Assembly: GCA_020630695.1 (NCBI GenBank)
Contig: JAHDIS010000016.1
Span: 1 to 49,569 of the forward strand
Direction of reading: 5' to 3'
Length of the DNA: 49,569 nt
Origin: Paracoccaceae bacterium
Lineage (GTDB): Bacteria; Pseudomonadota; Alphaproteobacteria; Rhodobacterales; Rhodobacteraceae
Both the position numbers and the translations under genes were made by a program. The notes under the pieces are model-generated. The model worked only from the letters and a program-made list of their open reading frames with translations. It did no database searches and was not told where the DNA came from. Below are positions 9,366 to 17,864 of this stretch, piece after piece. Each line of letters starts with the position of its first letter. Within the stretch, counting starts at the first letter, position 1.

Positions 9366-10865
9366 TTAGTCCATGGCTTTGAAGTTGAATTCGCCGCCTT
9401 CCTTGATGCCCGAGAACCAGCGCGCGGTGACGGTTTTGGTCTTGGTGTAGAACCGGAACGCGTCGGGGCCGTATTGGTTCAGATCGCCAAAGGCGGATTT
9501 TTTCCAGCCGCCAAAGGTGTGATAGCTGAGCGGGACCGGGATCGGGAAGTTGATACCAACCATGCCGACGTTTACGCGGTGCGCAAAGTCACGCGCCGTG
9601 TCACCATCGGCAGTAAAGATCGCGGTGCCGTTGCCATAGGGGTTGTCCATGGTCAGCTTCAGCGCTTCTTCGTAGGTCTCGGTGCGGACCTGGCTCAGAA
9701 CCGGGCCAAAGATCTCTTCTTTGTAGATCTCCATGTCGGGCGTGACGTTGTCAAAATAGCTTGGGCCAACGAAAAAGCCGTTTTCGTAGCCCTGCAGGCT
9801 AAAGCCGCGACCATCCACAACCAGCTCTGCGCCCTGATCCACACCGCTGTCGATCAGACCCTCGATGCGGGCCTTTGAGGCTGCCGTGATAACCGGACCG
9901 TAATCCACGTCTTCGTTCGCGGTGTATGGGCCGACTTTCAGTTTTTCGATGCGTGGAACCAGACGGTCACGCAGACCATCGGCGGTTTCCTTGCCAACCG
10001 GAACAGCCACGGAAATCGCCATGCAGCGTTCGCCAGCCGCGCCGAAACCGGCGCCGACCAGCGCATCGGCTGCCTTGTCCAGATCGGCGTCAGGCATGAT
10101 GATCATGTGGTTCTTGGCACCGCCAAAACACTGGGTCCGCTTGCCGTTGTTTGCCGCACGGCCATAGATGTACTGCGCAATCGGCGTTGAGCCGACAAAG
10201 CCCACGGCCTGAATGGTTTCGTCATCAAGGATCGCGTCTACAGCTTCTTTGTCACCGTTCACAATCTGCAGAACTCCGTCCGGCAGACCCGCTTCTTGGA
10301 GCAATTCGGCAAGACGAAGCGCGGTTGAGGGGCAGCGCTCGGACGGCTTCAGGATCATGGCATTGCCGCAGGTAAGGGCAGGGGCCATCTTCCAAAGCGG
10401 AATCATGGCCGGGAAGTTGAACGGCGTGATACCAGCCACAACACCCAGCGGCTGACGCATGGAGTAAAGATCAATGCCCGGGCCGCCGTCGTCGGTGAAT
10501 TCACCCTTGAGCAGCGAAGGGCCACCCATGCAGACTTCAACCACTTCCAGTCCGCGTTGTACGTCGCCACGGCCGTCGGGCAGGGTCTTGCCGTGTTCGC
10601 GGCTAACCAGTTCGGCCAGTTCGTCCATGTGTTCATTGATAAGCGCACCGAATTTCATCATTACGCGGGCCCGGCGCTGCGGGTTCGTGGCGCCCCATGC
10701 GACCTGCGCTTCGGCGGCCGAAGCGACCGCTGCGGCCATTTCCTCGACGCTTGCGAGTGGCACGCGAGCCTGCACTTCGCCTGTTGCAGGGTTCATGACA
10801 TCCGCAAACCGGCCGGACGTGCCTTTGACGCGTTTGCCGTCGATAAAGTGATATAGCTCTTCCAT
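9366..10865 (-). CDS. mmsA: CoA-acylating methylmalonate-semialdehyde dehydrogenase
   Basis: Oxidises (methyl)malonate semialdehyde to propionyl- or acetyl-CoA with NAD and CoA, serving valine, beta-alanine and inositol catabolism, and in roseobacters DMSP/acrylate routes. It has 499 aa. Seen are the ALDH cofactor loop ITPFNFPAMIPLWK, the segment FGGAKNH, the catalytic cysteine in AAGERCMA, and the C-terminal EEIFGPVL and FPIPVPLSYHTFGGWK, which mark MmsA rather than generic aldehyde dehydrogenases (no general-base Glu in the usual ALDH position). The ATG at 10865 has AAAGGAG six bases upstream. A LysR gene lies 2.7 kb away with two unrelated genes between. Confidence 0.95.
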   Translation of the reverse strand: MEELYHFIDGKRVKGTSGRFADVMNPATGEVQARVPLASVEEMAAAVASAAEAQVAWGATNPQRRARVMMKFGALINEHMDELAELVSREHGKTLPDGRGDVQRGLEVVEVCMGGPSLLKGEFTDDGGPGIDLYSMRQPLGVVAGITPFNFPAMIPLWKMAPALTCGNAMILKPSERCPSTALRLAELLQEAGLPDGVLQIVNGDKEAVDAILDDETIQAVGFVGSTPIAQYIYGRAANNGKRTQCFGGAKNHMIIMPDADLDKAADALVGAGFGAAGERCMAISVAVPVGKETADGLRDRLVPRIEKLKVGPYTANEDVDYGPVITAASKARIEGLIDSGVDQGAELVVDGRGFSLQGYENGFFVGPSYFDNVTPDMEIYKEEIFGPVLSQVRTETYEEALKLTMDNPYGNGTAIFTADGDTARDFAHRVNVGMVGINFPIPVPLSYHTFGGWKKSAFGDLNQYGPDAFRFYTKTKTVTARWFSGIKEGGEFNFKAMD

Positions 10866-10975
10866 GGTCGCTCCTTTTGCGTTTGGGGCAAAGTAGCCTT
10901 GCGCAAATACGAGTGAAAGGCGCAGTTTCAAAAATCAGCTTTGCAGATTTGCGGGTGCCCTCCGGATGCCCCCGA

Positions 10976-12259
10976 CTAGGCCAGCCCCAGCCGTTTCATC
11001 ACTTGCTTCAGCCCTGGTGTGTCGGAGGGCGCCAATCGTGAGAGCGGTTCGGCGGTTGTGCGGGCTTCGTCCAGCGCACCGGCGCGGAGCAAGGCACGGG
11101 ACAAGGCAAGCCGCGCCTGCCAGTTGTCGGGGTTTGCGCCGAGCGCCTGGCGCAAATGCTCTTGGGCGGACTCAGTGCCGGGTTCTGAAAGGGCTAGCAG
11201 CAATCGACCCGCCATAAGATGCGCATCGGGCAAATCGGGGCTACGCCTCAGGGCTTTTTGCGCACCGGCAACAGCGCTGACGCGATCCTTGTCCCGGGCT
11301 GCAAACTGGGCGTTCCGCAGTATCTCACCTGCAATTTGCTTTTGATCAAGAGTGCTTGTTTCATTCCCTGTCGCGGGTCCAGACATCAGGCCAGTGAGGA
11401 TTTTCGCCGGGATCTGCCCGGCAATCGCATCCCGTAGCGCGGCGCTGCTTTCATCTTTGGCAGGTTGGCCAAAGATATGCGTCAGGACAAGCTCGGTCAG
11501 CGCGGCCTTGTCTGACCATGTCAGCGCATCGCTGGTCTGGATCACGGATATCAATTCTTGGCGCATCGCGATCTCCATCTTGATGCGCTCGTTCAATGGT
11601 ACACGTTGCCATCCCGCCGTGACCGAAGCATCCCAAAGGCGTTTGCGGTAGATCGGATCCTCGACGCTCAGATACTCCCCGGCCAGAGCGTAGGCTATGG
11701 CGAATGGCCAATCGGCAAAGTAGCCATCAGGCAGCTCGGCCATTCTTAGACCGGCTTTGACCGGACCGCTGCGCATCAGGTTCTTGAGAGAATAGGCATT
11801 GCCTGCCTGGCCTGTCATTCGCGTTGCGGCGCGTTGCGCTGCGGGTCCGGTTAGGTCTGATTGGGTGACCACATGATCGCGGTTTCCAAAATACTGGATT
11901 GTACCAAAGGCGGCCGTCGCCGTTGGGTTGGCTTCCAGAACCGCGCGCAGTTTTGAAACAAACTCCGGATCAAGCCGGTCGTCATGAAAGCAAAACGCAA
12001 AGAATGGTGTATCGATCAGATCAAGGCAGGCGTTGGCGTTCCCGACCCAGCCCAAACGTTTTTCATTGATGCGAACTGTCACACGCGGGTCATTTGCATA
12101 CCCCATGCAGATTGCTTCGGTTCCATCGCCCGCCGGATCCACGGAAATGATCACTTTGATGTCCGGGTCTGTTTGCGCCAAGGCACTTTCGATCGCCTGC
12201 TGCACAAAGCCTTCTGCCTTGTAGGCGGGGATGCAAATCGTCGTTTGAGGTGTGGTCAT
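10976..12259 (-). CDS. glycosyltransferase family 2 with C-terminal TPR-like domain
   Basis: The N-terminal half (about 1-250) is a GT-A domain: TTICIPAYKAEGFVQQAIES, the acidic SVDPAGDGT, and FCFHDDRLDP as the metal-site region. The C-terminal 120 residues are helical tetratricopeptide-like repeats (ALRRSPDLPDAHLMAGRLLL, then GANPDNWQARLALSRALL). It starts with an ATG that overlaps the stop of the upstream FAD gene in an ATGA arrangement, so the two are translationally coupled. It has no signal peptide. The sugar donor and acceptor are unknown; the TPR tail suggests it docks on another protein. Confidence 0.82.
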   Translation of the reverse strand: MTTPQTTICIPAYKAEGFVQQAIESALAQTDPDIKVIISVDPAGDGTEAICMGYANDPRVTVRINEKRLGWVGNANACLDLIDTPFFAFCFHDDRLDPEFVSKLRAVLEANPTATAAFGTIQYFGNRDHVVTQSDLTGPAAQRAATRMTGQAGNAYSLKNLMRSGPVKAGLRMAELPDGYFADWPFAIAYALAGEYLSVEDPIYRKRLWDASVTAGWQRVPLNERIKMEIAMRQELISVIQTSDALTWSDKAALTELVLTHIFGQPAKDESSAALRDAIAGQIPAKILTGLMSGPATGNETSTLDQKQIAGEILRNAQFAARDKDRVSAVAGAQKALRRSPDLPDAHLMAGRLLLALSEPGTESAQEHLRQALGANPDNWQARLALSRALLRAGALDEARTTAEPLSRLAPSDTPGLKQVMKRLGLA

Positions 12260-13479
12260 CGTGGTATCAGCCTATCGGCAAGAATCTCAGCGAACAGTGG
12301 CGCAAGGGTCAGCTTGCCGGTGTCCACTCTGTGATAATAGGGCGTCGGCGACATGGGCCCCACATCAAAACGCTGATGCAATTCGCTGTCCGTCTGGTCG
12401 ACTGTGCCGCTACCCCAGGAAAAGATTGCACCAGCCTCGCTGCGGTGCTGACGGTTCGCGTGCTTGAGCTTGGTCAGCCCCGGCACTCTTTGGCTCAGCT
12501 CATGCAAAGCGTTTTCGAAGTGCATTTCGGCCTTTGGCGGTGCAAGCGGTGTGTTCCACTCATCCGGCGGACGCAAAGCATTGGTCTGTGCGAAACAGCC
12601 GACCGGATACCAGCTCAGATAGAACCGCCGCCCGCCATCAAAGCTGACCACATCGCCATAGGGGCCCAAAACCATGGTTGTGGATTGAATCTCAGGCAGC
12701 GGTTCATCGGTTTCAACGAAATGCGCGACCTTGCGCCGAAACAGCCAAGGACGCTGCGGTCTTGGGATAATGTCTGCATCCAGATGGAGCAGGTCCGTCC
12801 AGCTTGCGTTGATCACGTGATCGAATGGGCCTTCGATGCGTTGATCTGTCAGGCGCAGCTCCGGCGCCGCGCCCGTTTTTGGCAGCAACGCCTCGATCGT
12901 GGTCGAACAGTGCAAAGAAATGCCCGGATGGTCCCTCAAGGCTGCGCGAATGATCCTTGCCAGATAGTTCGGATCAATGCTGCGCTCTTGCGTTTGAAAC
13001 AACGCCACAGCGCCATGCAACGAATGACCATCGCCTTCCTCCACAAGGCGAGCAGGGGCGGTGGGGCCAAGGCCGAGGTAGTCTTGGCAATGGGCAGACA
13101 CTTCGTTGTCGATTGCGGCGTAGCGCATTTTCAATTGCGCCGGCGTCAGCAGGCTGTCGGGCATCACCCGATAGACGAAAGGGGTCGACAGGTTTTGATG
13201 CAGATCTTTGACATTCGCATAGCGAGCAATGACTTGACTGAATGCACCGCTGCCCTGCGCCATCAATCGCGCGGTGCGATCCGGCGCATCATTGGCAAAA
13301 ATATAGCCGAGATGGATTTTCCCCTCGTTCCACAGGCTCGCCCGCGACATCGGTGCGTCGGCCGCATCGAACAGCGCAATGCGTGCGCCGCGTTCGGCCA
13401 GAGCCAATGCGCAAAGGCTGCCCTGAAGGCCGGCCCCGATGATCGCAATATGGGGTGTTTTTGTGGGCAAAGCGTGCAA
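12256..13479 (-). CDS. FAD-dependent oxidoreductase (DAO type)
   Basis: This 407-residue flavoprotein opens with the dinucleotide fold HIAIIGAGLQGSLCALALAE and the acidic strand end IALFDAAD that binds the FAD ribose. Later segments fit the DAO superfamily (glycine/D-amino-acid oxidase-like), but the substrate is not evident. The only in-frame start near the Rossmann motif is a TTG at 13479, with no convincing ribosome site, so the start is uncertain. It is divergent from the LysR gene (73-bp gap) and translationally coupled to the downstream glycosyltransferase, which suggests the oxidised product is a sugar- or lipid-linked metabolite. That is inference. Confidence 0.78.
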   Translation of the reverse strand: MHALPTKTPHIAIIGAGLQGSLCALALAERGARIALFDAADAPMSRASLWNEGKIHLGYIFANDAPDRTARLMAQGSGAFSQVIARYANVKDLHQNLSTPFVYRVMPDSLLTPAQLKMRYAAIDNEVSAHCQDYLGLGPTAPARLVEEGDGHSLHGAVALFQTQERSIDPNYLARIIRAALRDHPGISLHCSTTIEALLPKTGAAPELRLTDQRIEGPFDHVINASWTDLLHLDADIIPRPQRPWLFRRKVAHFVETDEPLPEIQSTTMVLGPYGDVVSFDGGRRFYLSWYPVGCFAQTNALRPPDEWNTPLAPPKAEMHFENALHELSQRVPGLTKLKHANRQHRSEAGAIFSWGSGTVDQTDSELHQRFDVGPMSPTPYYHRVDTGKLTLAPLFAEILADRLIPR

Positions 13480-13552
13480 TCTTTGGCAAATTGAAGGAAG
13501 GCTGGTTGGGTTACCTAGCGGTATCTAGTCGATCTGCCAACAAGGAGCGAAC

Positions 13553-14455
13553 ATGGGATTGCATTGGGACGATATGCGCATTTTTTTGGCGGTCGCCCGA
13601 GGTGACAGCCTGTCTGCGGCCGGTCGGGCTTTGCGCATGGATGCCGCCACGGTTGGCCGCCGGATTGCGCGCCTCGAAGAGACCATGGGCACAGCTTTGT
13701 TCGCCAAGTCCCCGCAGGGCTATGCCCTGACCGAAGCGGGCACCCGCATGCTGCGCCACGCCGAAGAAGCCGAACAGGCGTTTTCCCTTGCCAGCGAAGC
13801 GGTGCAGGGCCATGCCGAAGGGCTGTCCGGACAAATCCGGATCGGCGCGCCGGACGGCTGCGCCAATTTCCTTTTGCCGCAGGTTTGCGCTTCGATCGTT
13901 GAAGAAAATCCTGATCTGGACGTCCAGATCGTTGCCCTGCCACGCGTTGTGAACCTGTCCCGCCGCGAGGCTGATATGGCCATCTCGGTATCTCCGCCCA
14001 CTTCGGGGCGGCTTTTGGTGCAAAAAATTTCGGATTACAAACTGCACCTCGCGGCCTCACGCGACTACATCCACCGGGCGCCGCCGATCCTTGGGGTGGA
14101 AGACCTGCCACAGCACCCCTTCGTAGGCTACATCCCTGACATGATTTTCGACAAAGAGCTCGACTATCTCGATGAACTGGGTCTGCGTGATGTGCGGCTG
14201 GCTTCGAATTCGGTTTCCGTTCAGTTTCACTGGCTGCGTCATGGTGCTGGGCTTGGAATTGTACATGATTTTGCGCTACCTCTGGCGCCGCGTTTGCGCC
14301 GCGTTCTGGTGGACGAAGTAAGCCTGACCCGAAGCTTCTATCTGGTGCGTCATGCCGACGATAAACGCCTTGAACGCCAGAACCGTTTTGCCGCCGCTTT
14401 GGTCAAGGGACTGCGTGAAGAACTGCAACGGCTTGAAGGGCAGGCCGGGGCCTGA
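13553..14455 (+). CDS. LysR-family transcriptional regulator
   Basis: This 300-residue protein has an N-terminal winged helix-turn-helix (about 1-62; DMRIFLAVARGDSLSAAGRA, then ATVGRRIARLEE) and a C-terminal periplasmic-binding-like co-inducer domain from about 90 (GQIRIGAPDG onward). The ATG at 13553 follows CAAGGAG by six bases. It is divergent from the FAD gene; a 73-bp intergenic region holds the probable shared promoters. In related bacteria a LysR gene is often next to mmsA, so regulation of mmsA is a reasonable but unproven idea; here two genes separate them. Confidence 0.9.
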   Translation: MGLHWDDMRIFLAVARGDSLSAAGRALRMDAATVGRRIARLEETMGTALFAKSPQGYALTEAGTRMLRHAEEAEQAFSLASEAVQGHAEGLSGQIRIGAPDGCANFLLPQVCASIVEENPDLDVQIVALPRVVNLSRREADMAISVSPPTSGRLLVQKISDYKLHLAASRDYIHRAPPILGVEDLPQHPFVGYIPDMIFDKELDYLDELGLRDVRLASNSVSVQFHWLRHGAGLGIVHDFALPLAPRLRRVLVDEVSLTRSFYLVRHADDKRLERQNRFAAALVKGLREELQRLEGQAGA

Positions 14456-14550
14456 TTGGCAAAGATTGAGACGCCGCCCTTGACAGAAGGCCACTGACGG
14501 GTGGACGCTAGGCAGCATCACGCACGCGTTACCACGGAGGGCCTAAACCA

Positions 14551-14988
14551 ATGCAAGTGCTGCAAATCCTCAACTCCAAAGGTGCCGATGCGGTTGTCAG
14601 TGTCAAACCCGGCACGCTCGTTTCGGACGCTGCCAAGATCCTTGCGGACAAGCGGATCGGTACGGTGATCGTGTCTCCTGATGGTGAGACCGCTCTGGGT
14701 ATTCTGTCCGAGCGTGACATCGTCAAAACCCTTGCCACGCAGGGCGCAAGCTGCCTTTCGGCGGCGGTAGATGATCTTATGACATCGGATCTGGTGACCT
14801 GCACGCGCGGCGATCAGGCCGAAACTGTTTTGCAGCGGATGACCGAAGGCCGTTTTCGCCACATGCCGGTTGTCGAAGACGGCAAGATGGTGGGATTGAT
14901 CACTCTGGGCGACGTGGTCAAGGCGCGTCTGTCCGAGCTGGCCATGGAAAAAGACGCGCTTGAGGGCATGATTTCCAACCAGTGGTAA
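14551..14988 (+). CDS. CBS-domain-pair protein
   Basis: This 145-residue stand-alone Bateman module has two CBS motifs, about 8-65 (GTLVSDAAKILADKRIGTVI, GILSERDIVKTL) and about 75-135 (DLMTSDLVTC, FRHMPVVEDGKMVGLITLGD). Such proteins bind adenine nucleotides and modulate partners. The ATG has GGAGGG ten bases upstream. It precedes coaD by about 105 bp that include a GC-rich palindrome (14991-15013), so cotranscription is uncertain. No partner domain is fused, so the target is unknown. Confidence 0.88.
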   Translation: MQVLQILNSKGADAVVSVKPGTLVSDAAKILADKRIGTVIVSPDGETALGILSERDIVKTLATQGASCLSAAVDDLMTSDLVTCTRGDQAETVLQRMTEGRFRHMPVVEDGKMVGLITLGDVVKARLSELAMEKDALEGMISNQW

Positions 14989-15093
14989 TGTGCGATTGCG
15001 GCGCCGCGTCGCAGAATGAATAGATGTCAGGGGTTGCAAACCCTTGCGCAATATTGTTGCGTGCGCGGCAAGTGAAGACAGGGGGACACCCTC

Positions 15094-15585
15094 ATGCGTA
15101 TCGGCCTGTATCCCGGCACCTTTGACCCGATTACCCACGGGCATATCGACATTATCCGCAGGGCGGCCATGTTGGTGGACCGATTGGTGATCGGTGTTGC
15201 CATCAATCGCGACAAGGGGCCGTTGTTTTCCCTCGAAGAACGCGTGGCCATGATCGAGGCGGAATGCGTCTCACTGTCCGAACAGACCGGGACCGAGATC
15301 GTCGCCCATCCGTTTGAAAACCTGCTGATCGATTGCGCCAAAGATGTAGGGGCACAGATCATTGTGCGCGGTTTGCGGGCGGTGGCCGATTTTGAGTATG
15401 AATTCCAGATGGTCGGTATGAACCGGGCACTGGATGACAGTGTCGAAACGGTGTTCTTGATGGCCGAAGCGCGCCATCAGGCGATTGCGTCGAAACTGGT
15501 CAAGGAAATCGCGCGTCTGGGCGGCGATGTCAGCAAGTTCGTGACACCCCCGGTTCAAGCTGCCCTGACTGAGCGTTTCGGCTGA
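15094..15585 (+). CDS. coaD: pantetheine-phosphate adenylyltransferase
   Basis: Fourth step of coenzyme A synthesis: ATP plus 4'-phosphopantetheine gives dephospho-CoA. It has 163 aa, the usual size. The nucleotidyltransferase signature is at the N-terminus (YPGTFDPITHGH, HxGH His-18 region), followed by the RGLRAVADFEYE segment and the C-terminal SSxx-like region represented by ASKLVKEIARLGGDV. The ATG follows CAGGGGGA. A hairpin terminator follows it. Confidence 0.96.
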   Translation: MRIGLYPGTFDPITHGHIDIIRRAAMLVDRLVIGVAINRDKGPLFSLEERVAMIEAECVSLSEQTGTEIVAHPFENLLIDCAKDVGAQIIVRGLRAVADFEYEFQMVGMNRALDDSVETVFLMAEARHQAIASKLVKEIARLGGDVSKFVTPPVQAALTERFG

Positions 15586-15616
15586 TCAGCCATCCAAAAG
15601 GGATCACAAATACAAA

Positions 15617-15645
15617 GCCCGGGCAAAACCTGCCCGGGCGAATTT
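15617..15645 (+). terminator. coaD terminator
   Basis: A GCCCGGGCA / TGCCCGGGC perfect 9-bp stem with a five-base loop is followed by GAATTTT on the plus strand, 31 nt after the coaD stop codon. A small minus-strand gene ends at 15677, so the hairpin may act on both sides. Confidence 0.75.
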
Positions 15646-15676
15646 TCGTCCGTGAGTTTACAGCCAAAGATTGCTG

Positions 15677-15844
15677 TTACGCTTTGCCATAGACAGCGCG
15701 GGCTGCGATGCGTTCTGCATCACCCGGATAGATGTCCAGATCCAGCGCCACATCCAGAGGGAGCGCCTTGATTTCCTGAACGGTGCGGCGGTACTTGGCG
15801 CGTTTTTCGATTGCGTCCAGCATTCCGGAGATGGTCAGCGACAT
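15677..15844 (-). CDS. 55-residue DUF1127-like small protein
   Basis: Too short for ordinary ORF cut-offs but well supported: the ATG at 15844 has AAAGGAG seven bases upstream, and the product reads MSLTISGMLDA, then KRAKYRRTVQEIKALPLDVA and DLDIYPGDAERIAARAVYG. The RxxYRRTVxEI core with the following LP(L)DVA segment is the arrangement of Rhodobacteraceae DUF1127-like (YjiS-like) mini-proteins. Some DUF1127 members interact with RNA or modulate phosphate and metabolic regulation; no role is shown here. It is transcribed convergently with coaD and separated from gap. Confidence 0.82.
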   Translation of the reverse strand: MSLTISGMLDAIEKRAKYRRTVQEIKALPLDVALDLDIYPGDAERIAARAVYGKA

Positions 15845-15974
15845 GGTAATCTCCTTTCATCGCTTGTTGTTTCCGTTGCCGCAAACATAGTCATGCTGCG
15901 CCGCAGCACCACTGCTGTGTGGATCGATCCGCTTTGCGAAAAATGCATGGCTCGGCCCGAAGAGTTGCGGGCAA

Positions 15975-16010
15975 GAAAAAAGGCGCGGCGACAATCAAGT
16001 CGCTCGCGCC
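15975..16010 (-). terminator. gap (copy 1) terminator
   Basis: On the minus strand, GGCGCGAGCGAC and GTCGCCGCGCC form an 11-bp stem with a six-base loop, followed by seven T residues, 24 nt after the gap stop codon. It has a clear intrinsic terminator shape. Confidence 0.85.
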
Positions 16011-16033
16011 CCATTGTCAGACTGAACTGAGGA

Positions 16034-17038
16034 TCAGATCAGTTTGCCCATCGCGACCGCCGTATCCGACATCCGGTTGGAGAAGCCCCATTCGTTGTCA
16101 TACCACGTCAGGATACGAACCATGTTGCCGTCCAAGACCTTGGTCTGGTCGGTCGCAAAGATCGAGCTGTGCGGATCGTGGTTGAAATCCATTGAGACCA
16201 GCTTGCGGTCCGTCACGCCCAGAATGCCCTTGAGAGGGCCAGAGGCTGCGGCCGCGTGGATGGCTGCGTTGATTTCTTCGACGGTGGTGTCGCGGTTGGC
16301 TTCGAACGTCAGGTCGACAACCGATACATTCGGTGTCGGAACCCGGATCGCAACACCGTCCAGCTTGCCATTGAGTTCTGGCAGCACCAGACCAACAGCT
16401 TTGGCCGCACCCGTTGACGTGGGGATCATCGACATCGCGGCGGCACGAGCGCGGTACAGGTCCTTGTGCATGGTGTCGAGCGTCGGCTGGTCACCGGTAT
16501 AGCTGTGCACGGTGGTCATGAAGCCACGTTTGATACCCACGGCGTCGTTCAGAACTTTTGCGACGGGCGACAGGCAGTTGGTGGTGCACGATGCGTTGGA
16601 CACGACTGTGTGGTCAGAGGTCAGCACGCCATCGTTGACGCCAAATACGATCGTTGCGTCAGCGTCCTTGCCAGGGGCCGAGATCAGAACGCGCTTGGAG
16701 CCATTGTCCAGATGCGCCTGGCAGGCTTCCTTGGACGTAAAGATACCGGTGCACTCCATGACAACATCCACATCCGACCAAGGCAGGTCGGCTGGGTTGC
16801 GGATGGCGGTGACGCGGATCGGGCCGCGGCCAACGTCAATGCTGTCATCTGTATGGCTGACCTCGACCGGAAAGCGCCCATGGACCGAGTCGAACTGCAG
16901 CAGGTGCGCATTTGTTTCGACGGGGCCAAGATCGTTGATCGCGACAACTTCCAGATCGGTCCGACCGGACTCGATAATGGCACGCAGAACATTGCGCCCG
17001 ATGCGGCCAAATCCGTTGATGGCTACCTTGATTGTCAT
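16034..17038 (-). CDS. gap: glyceraldehyde-3-phosphate dehydrogenase, type I (copy 1, Asp36 type)
   Basis: Oxidises glyceraldehyde-3-phosphate with NAD(P) and phosphate to 1,3-bisphosphoglycerate, or the reverse. It has 334 aa: the NAD domain (INGFGRIGR, then AINDLG with acidic Asp36, which favours NAD), catalytic Cys151 in NASCTTNC, the base in VHSYTGDQ, and [12 protein letters not shown] at the C-terminus. Residues 189-190 are Thr-Met. A 14-bp palindrome lies 80 bp upstream. Downstream on the opposite side is a terminator; upstream is the 47-aa membrane companion typical of this locus in Rhodobacteraceae. A second paralogue lies at 36.6 kb and differs at these cofactor residues. Confidence 0.95.
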   Translation of the reverse strand: MTIKVAINGFGRIGRNVLRAIIESGRTDLEVVAINDLGPVETNAHLLQFDSVHGRFPVEVSHTDDSIDVGRGPIRVTAIRNPADLPWSDVDVVMECTGIFTSKEACQAHLDNGSKRVLISAPGKDADATIVFGVNDGVLTSDHTVVSNASCTTNCLSPVAKVLNDAVGIKRGFMTTVHSYTGDQPTLDTMHKDLYRARAAAMSMIPTSTGAAKAVGLVLPELNGKLDGVAIRVPTPNVSVVDLTFEANRDTTVEEINAAIHAAAASGPLKGILGVTDRKLVSMDFNHDPHSSIFATDQTKVLDGNMVRILTWYDNEWGFSNRMSDTAVAMGKLI

Positions 17039-17117
17039 GGTGTGTTCCCTCTGATCGCGGGGTGGTGCGCGTATAATATGAAACCCAAAGGGGTCTGTCG
17101 CGCGTCCTGGTTGAAGC

Positions 17118-17131
17118 TGTTAACGCTAACA
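17118..17131. promoter_or_regulatory. LacI-type palindromic operator upstream of gap copy 1
   Basis: TGTTAACGCTAACA is an almost perfect palindrome (TGTTA N4 TAACA) 80 bp before the gap start codon. A variant with two further copies lies before the second gap gene. The shape resembles LacI-family central-carbon operators such as those described for CceR/PckR in alphaproteobacteria; I give that identity from memory and it needs checking. Confidence 0.55.
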
Positions 17132-17176
17132 ATCAAATGCAGAGGAATAAGTCAAGCCGCTTCGGGCAGCCTGTCG

Positions 17177-17320
17177 CTATCGCCAGAAAGCCAGCCAGTC
17201 CATCAGAACGAACATCTTTCTTCCGAGGAAAATAAAGTGCTCAGAGCCGTACATGGCATAGTCCAGTGCGACAGCGCCAAGGATCAGCAATCCCAGAATA
17301 ATAGCCAAACGGTTGGTCAT
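17177..17320 (-). CDS. 47-residue membrane protein adjacent to gap
   Basis: A very small gene, found from the sequence: ATG at 17320, MTNRLAIILGLLILGAVALD, then a short loop and FLGRKMFVLMDWLAFWR at the end. There is one N-terminal hydrophobic segment (about 5-20) and a second amphipathic C-terminal stretch ending in the conserved-looking LAFWR. A short protein of this form occurs next to gap in many Rhodobacteraceae and is often mis-annotated as a GAPDH fragment. It lies in the same direction as gap and about 140 nt upstream, so it may share its promoter region or transcript. Function unknown. Confidence 0.75.
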   Translation of the reverse strand: MTNRLAIILGLLILGAVALDYAMYGSEHFIFLGRKMFVLMDWLAFWR

Positions 17321-17399
17321 CGCCTGTGCTCCATGCTCTTATTCTTGTGATGCCAGATGATAGGCCCGCTGTCACGGGGCATCACCCCGCAAAATCGTA

Positions 17400-17864
17400 T
17401 CAGACGGCCGTTTTGCGCAAGGCGATGAGCCAAACAAGGGTCAAAGCAAAGGCAATGACCATGTTCCAGCCCGCCATGGACAGGCCAAACATTTCCCACG
17501 GGATTTCGTCACAGCGCACCAAGGGGGCCGCTTCGATTTGTTTGATCAGCTCTTCGGTGGTGAGGCCGGAGATGCTTTGAGACGTGCAACTGGCCGGGCC
17601 TTCCCATTGGCCAAGCTCAACGCCAACATGATAGAGACCGACAGCCGCCGAGCTGAACACAGCCGCTGCGCCGAGCAGAATTACCAGTGTGGCAGGCACA
17701 AAGACGGCGATTACCCCGGCGACGATTGCACCGATATGACCATAGCGCTGCCAATAGCACAGTTTGCACGGCGGCATTTCACCGATGTATTGAAAGGCCA
17801 GAGCGCCAATCATCAATGCAGCCGAACCTGTCGCGGCGAGCATAATCCATCTTTGTTGGGTCAT
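17400..17864 (-). CDS. DsbB-family disulfide bond formation protein
   Basis: An inner-membrane quinone reductase-like protein that reoxidises the periplasmic DsbA thiol donor. It has 154 aa with four hydrophobic segments. The first redox pair is CKLC (Cys33, Cys36) in PPCKLCYWQR, the second Cys93 (SCTSQ) and Cys118 (RCDEIPW). It starts ATG at 17864, overlapping the stop of yqaA by four bases (ATGA), so it is translationally coupled to that gene. No dsbA is in the window. Confidence 0.88.
   Translation of the reverse strand: MTQQRWIMLAATGSAALMIGALAFQYIGEMPPCKLCYWQRYGHIGAIVAGVIAVFVPATLVILLGAAAVFSSAAVGLYHVGVELGQWEGPASCTSQSISGLTTEELIKQIEAAPLVRCDEIPWEMFGLSMAGWNMVIAFALTLVWLIALRKTAV

Noticed and set aside
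12250-13494. Long plus-strand open frame (414 residues)
   Set aside because: It is the mirror of the FAD-oxidoreductase gene, with no family motif and atypical composition; the minus-strand frame has a Rossmann signature.
16466-17350. 294-residue plus-strand frame opposite gap
   Set aside because: It lies opposite complete GAPDH coding sequence and the 47-aa gene.
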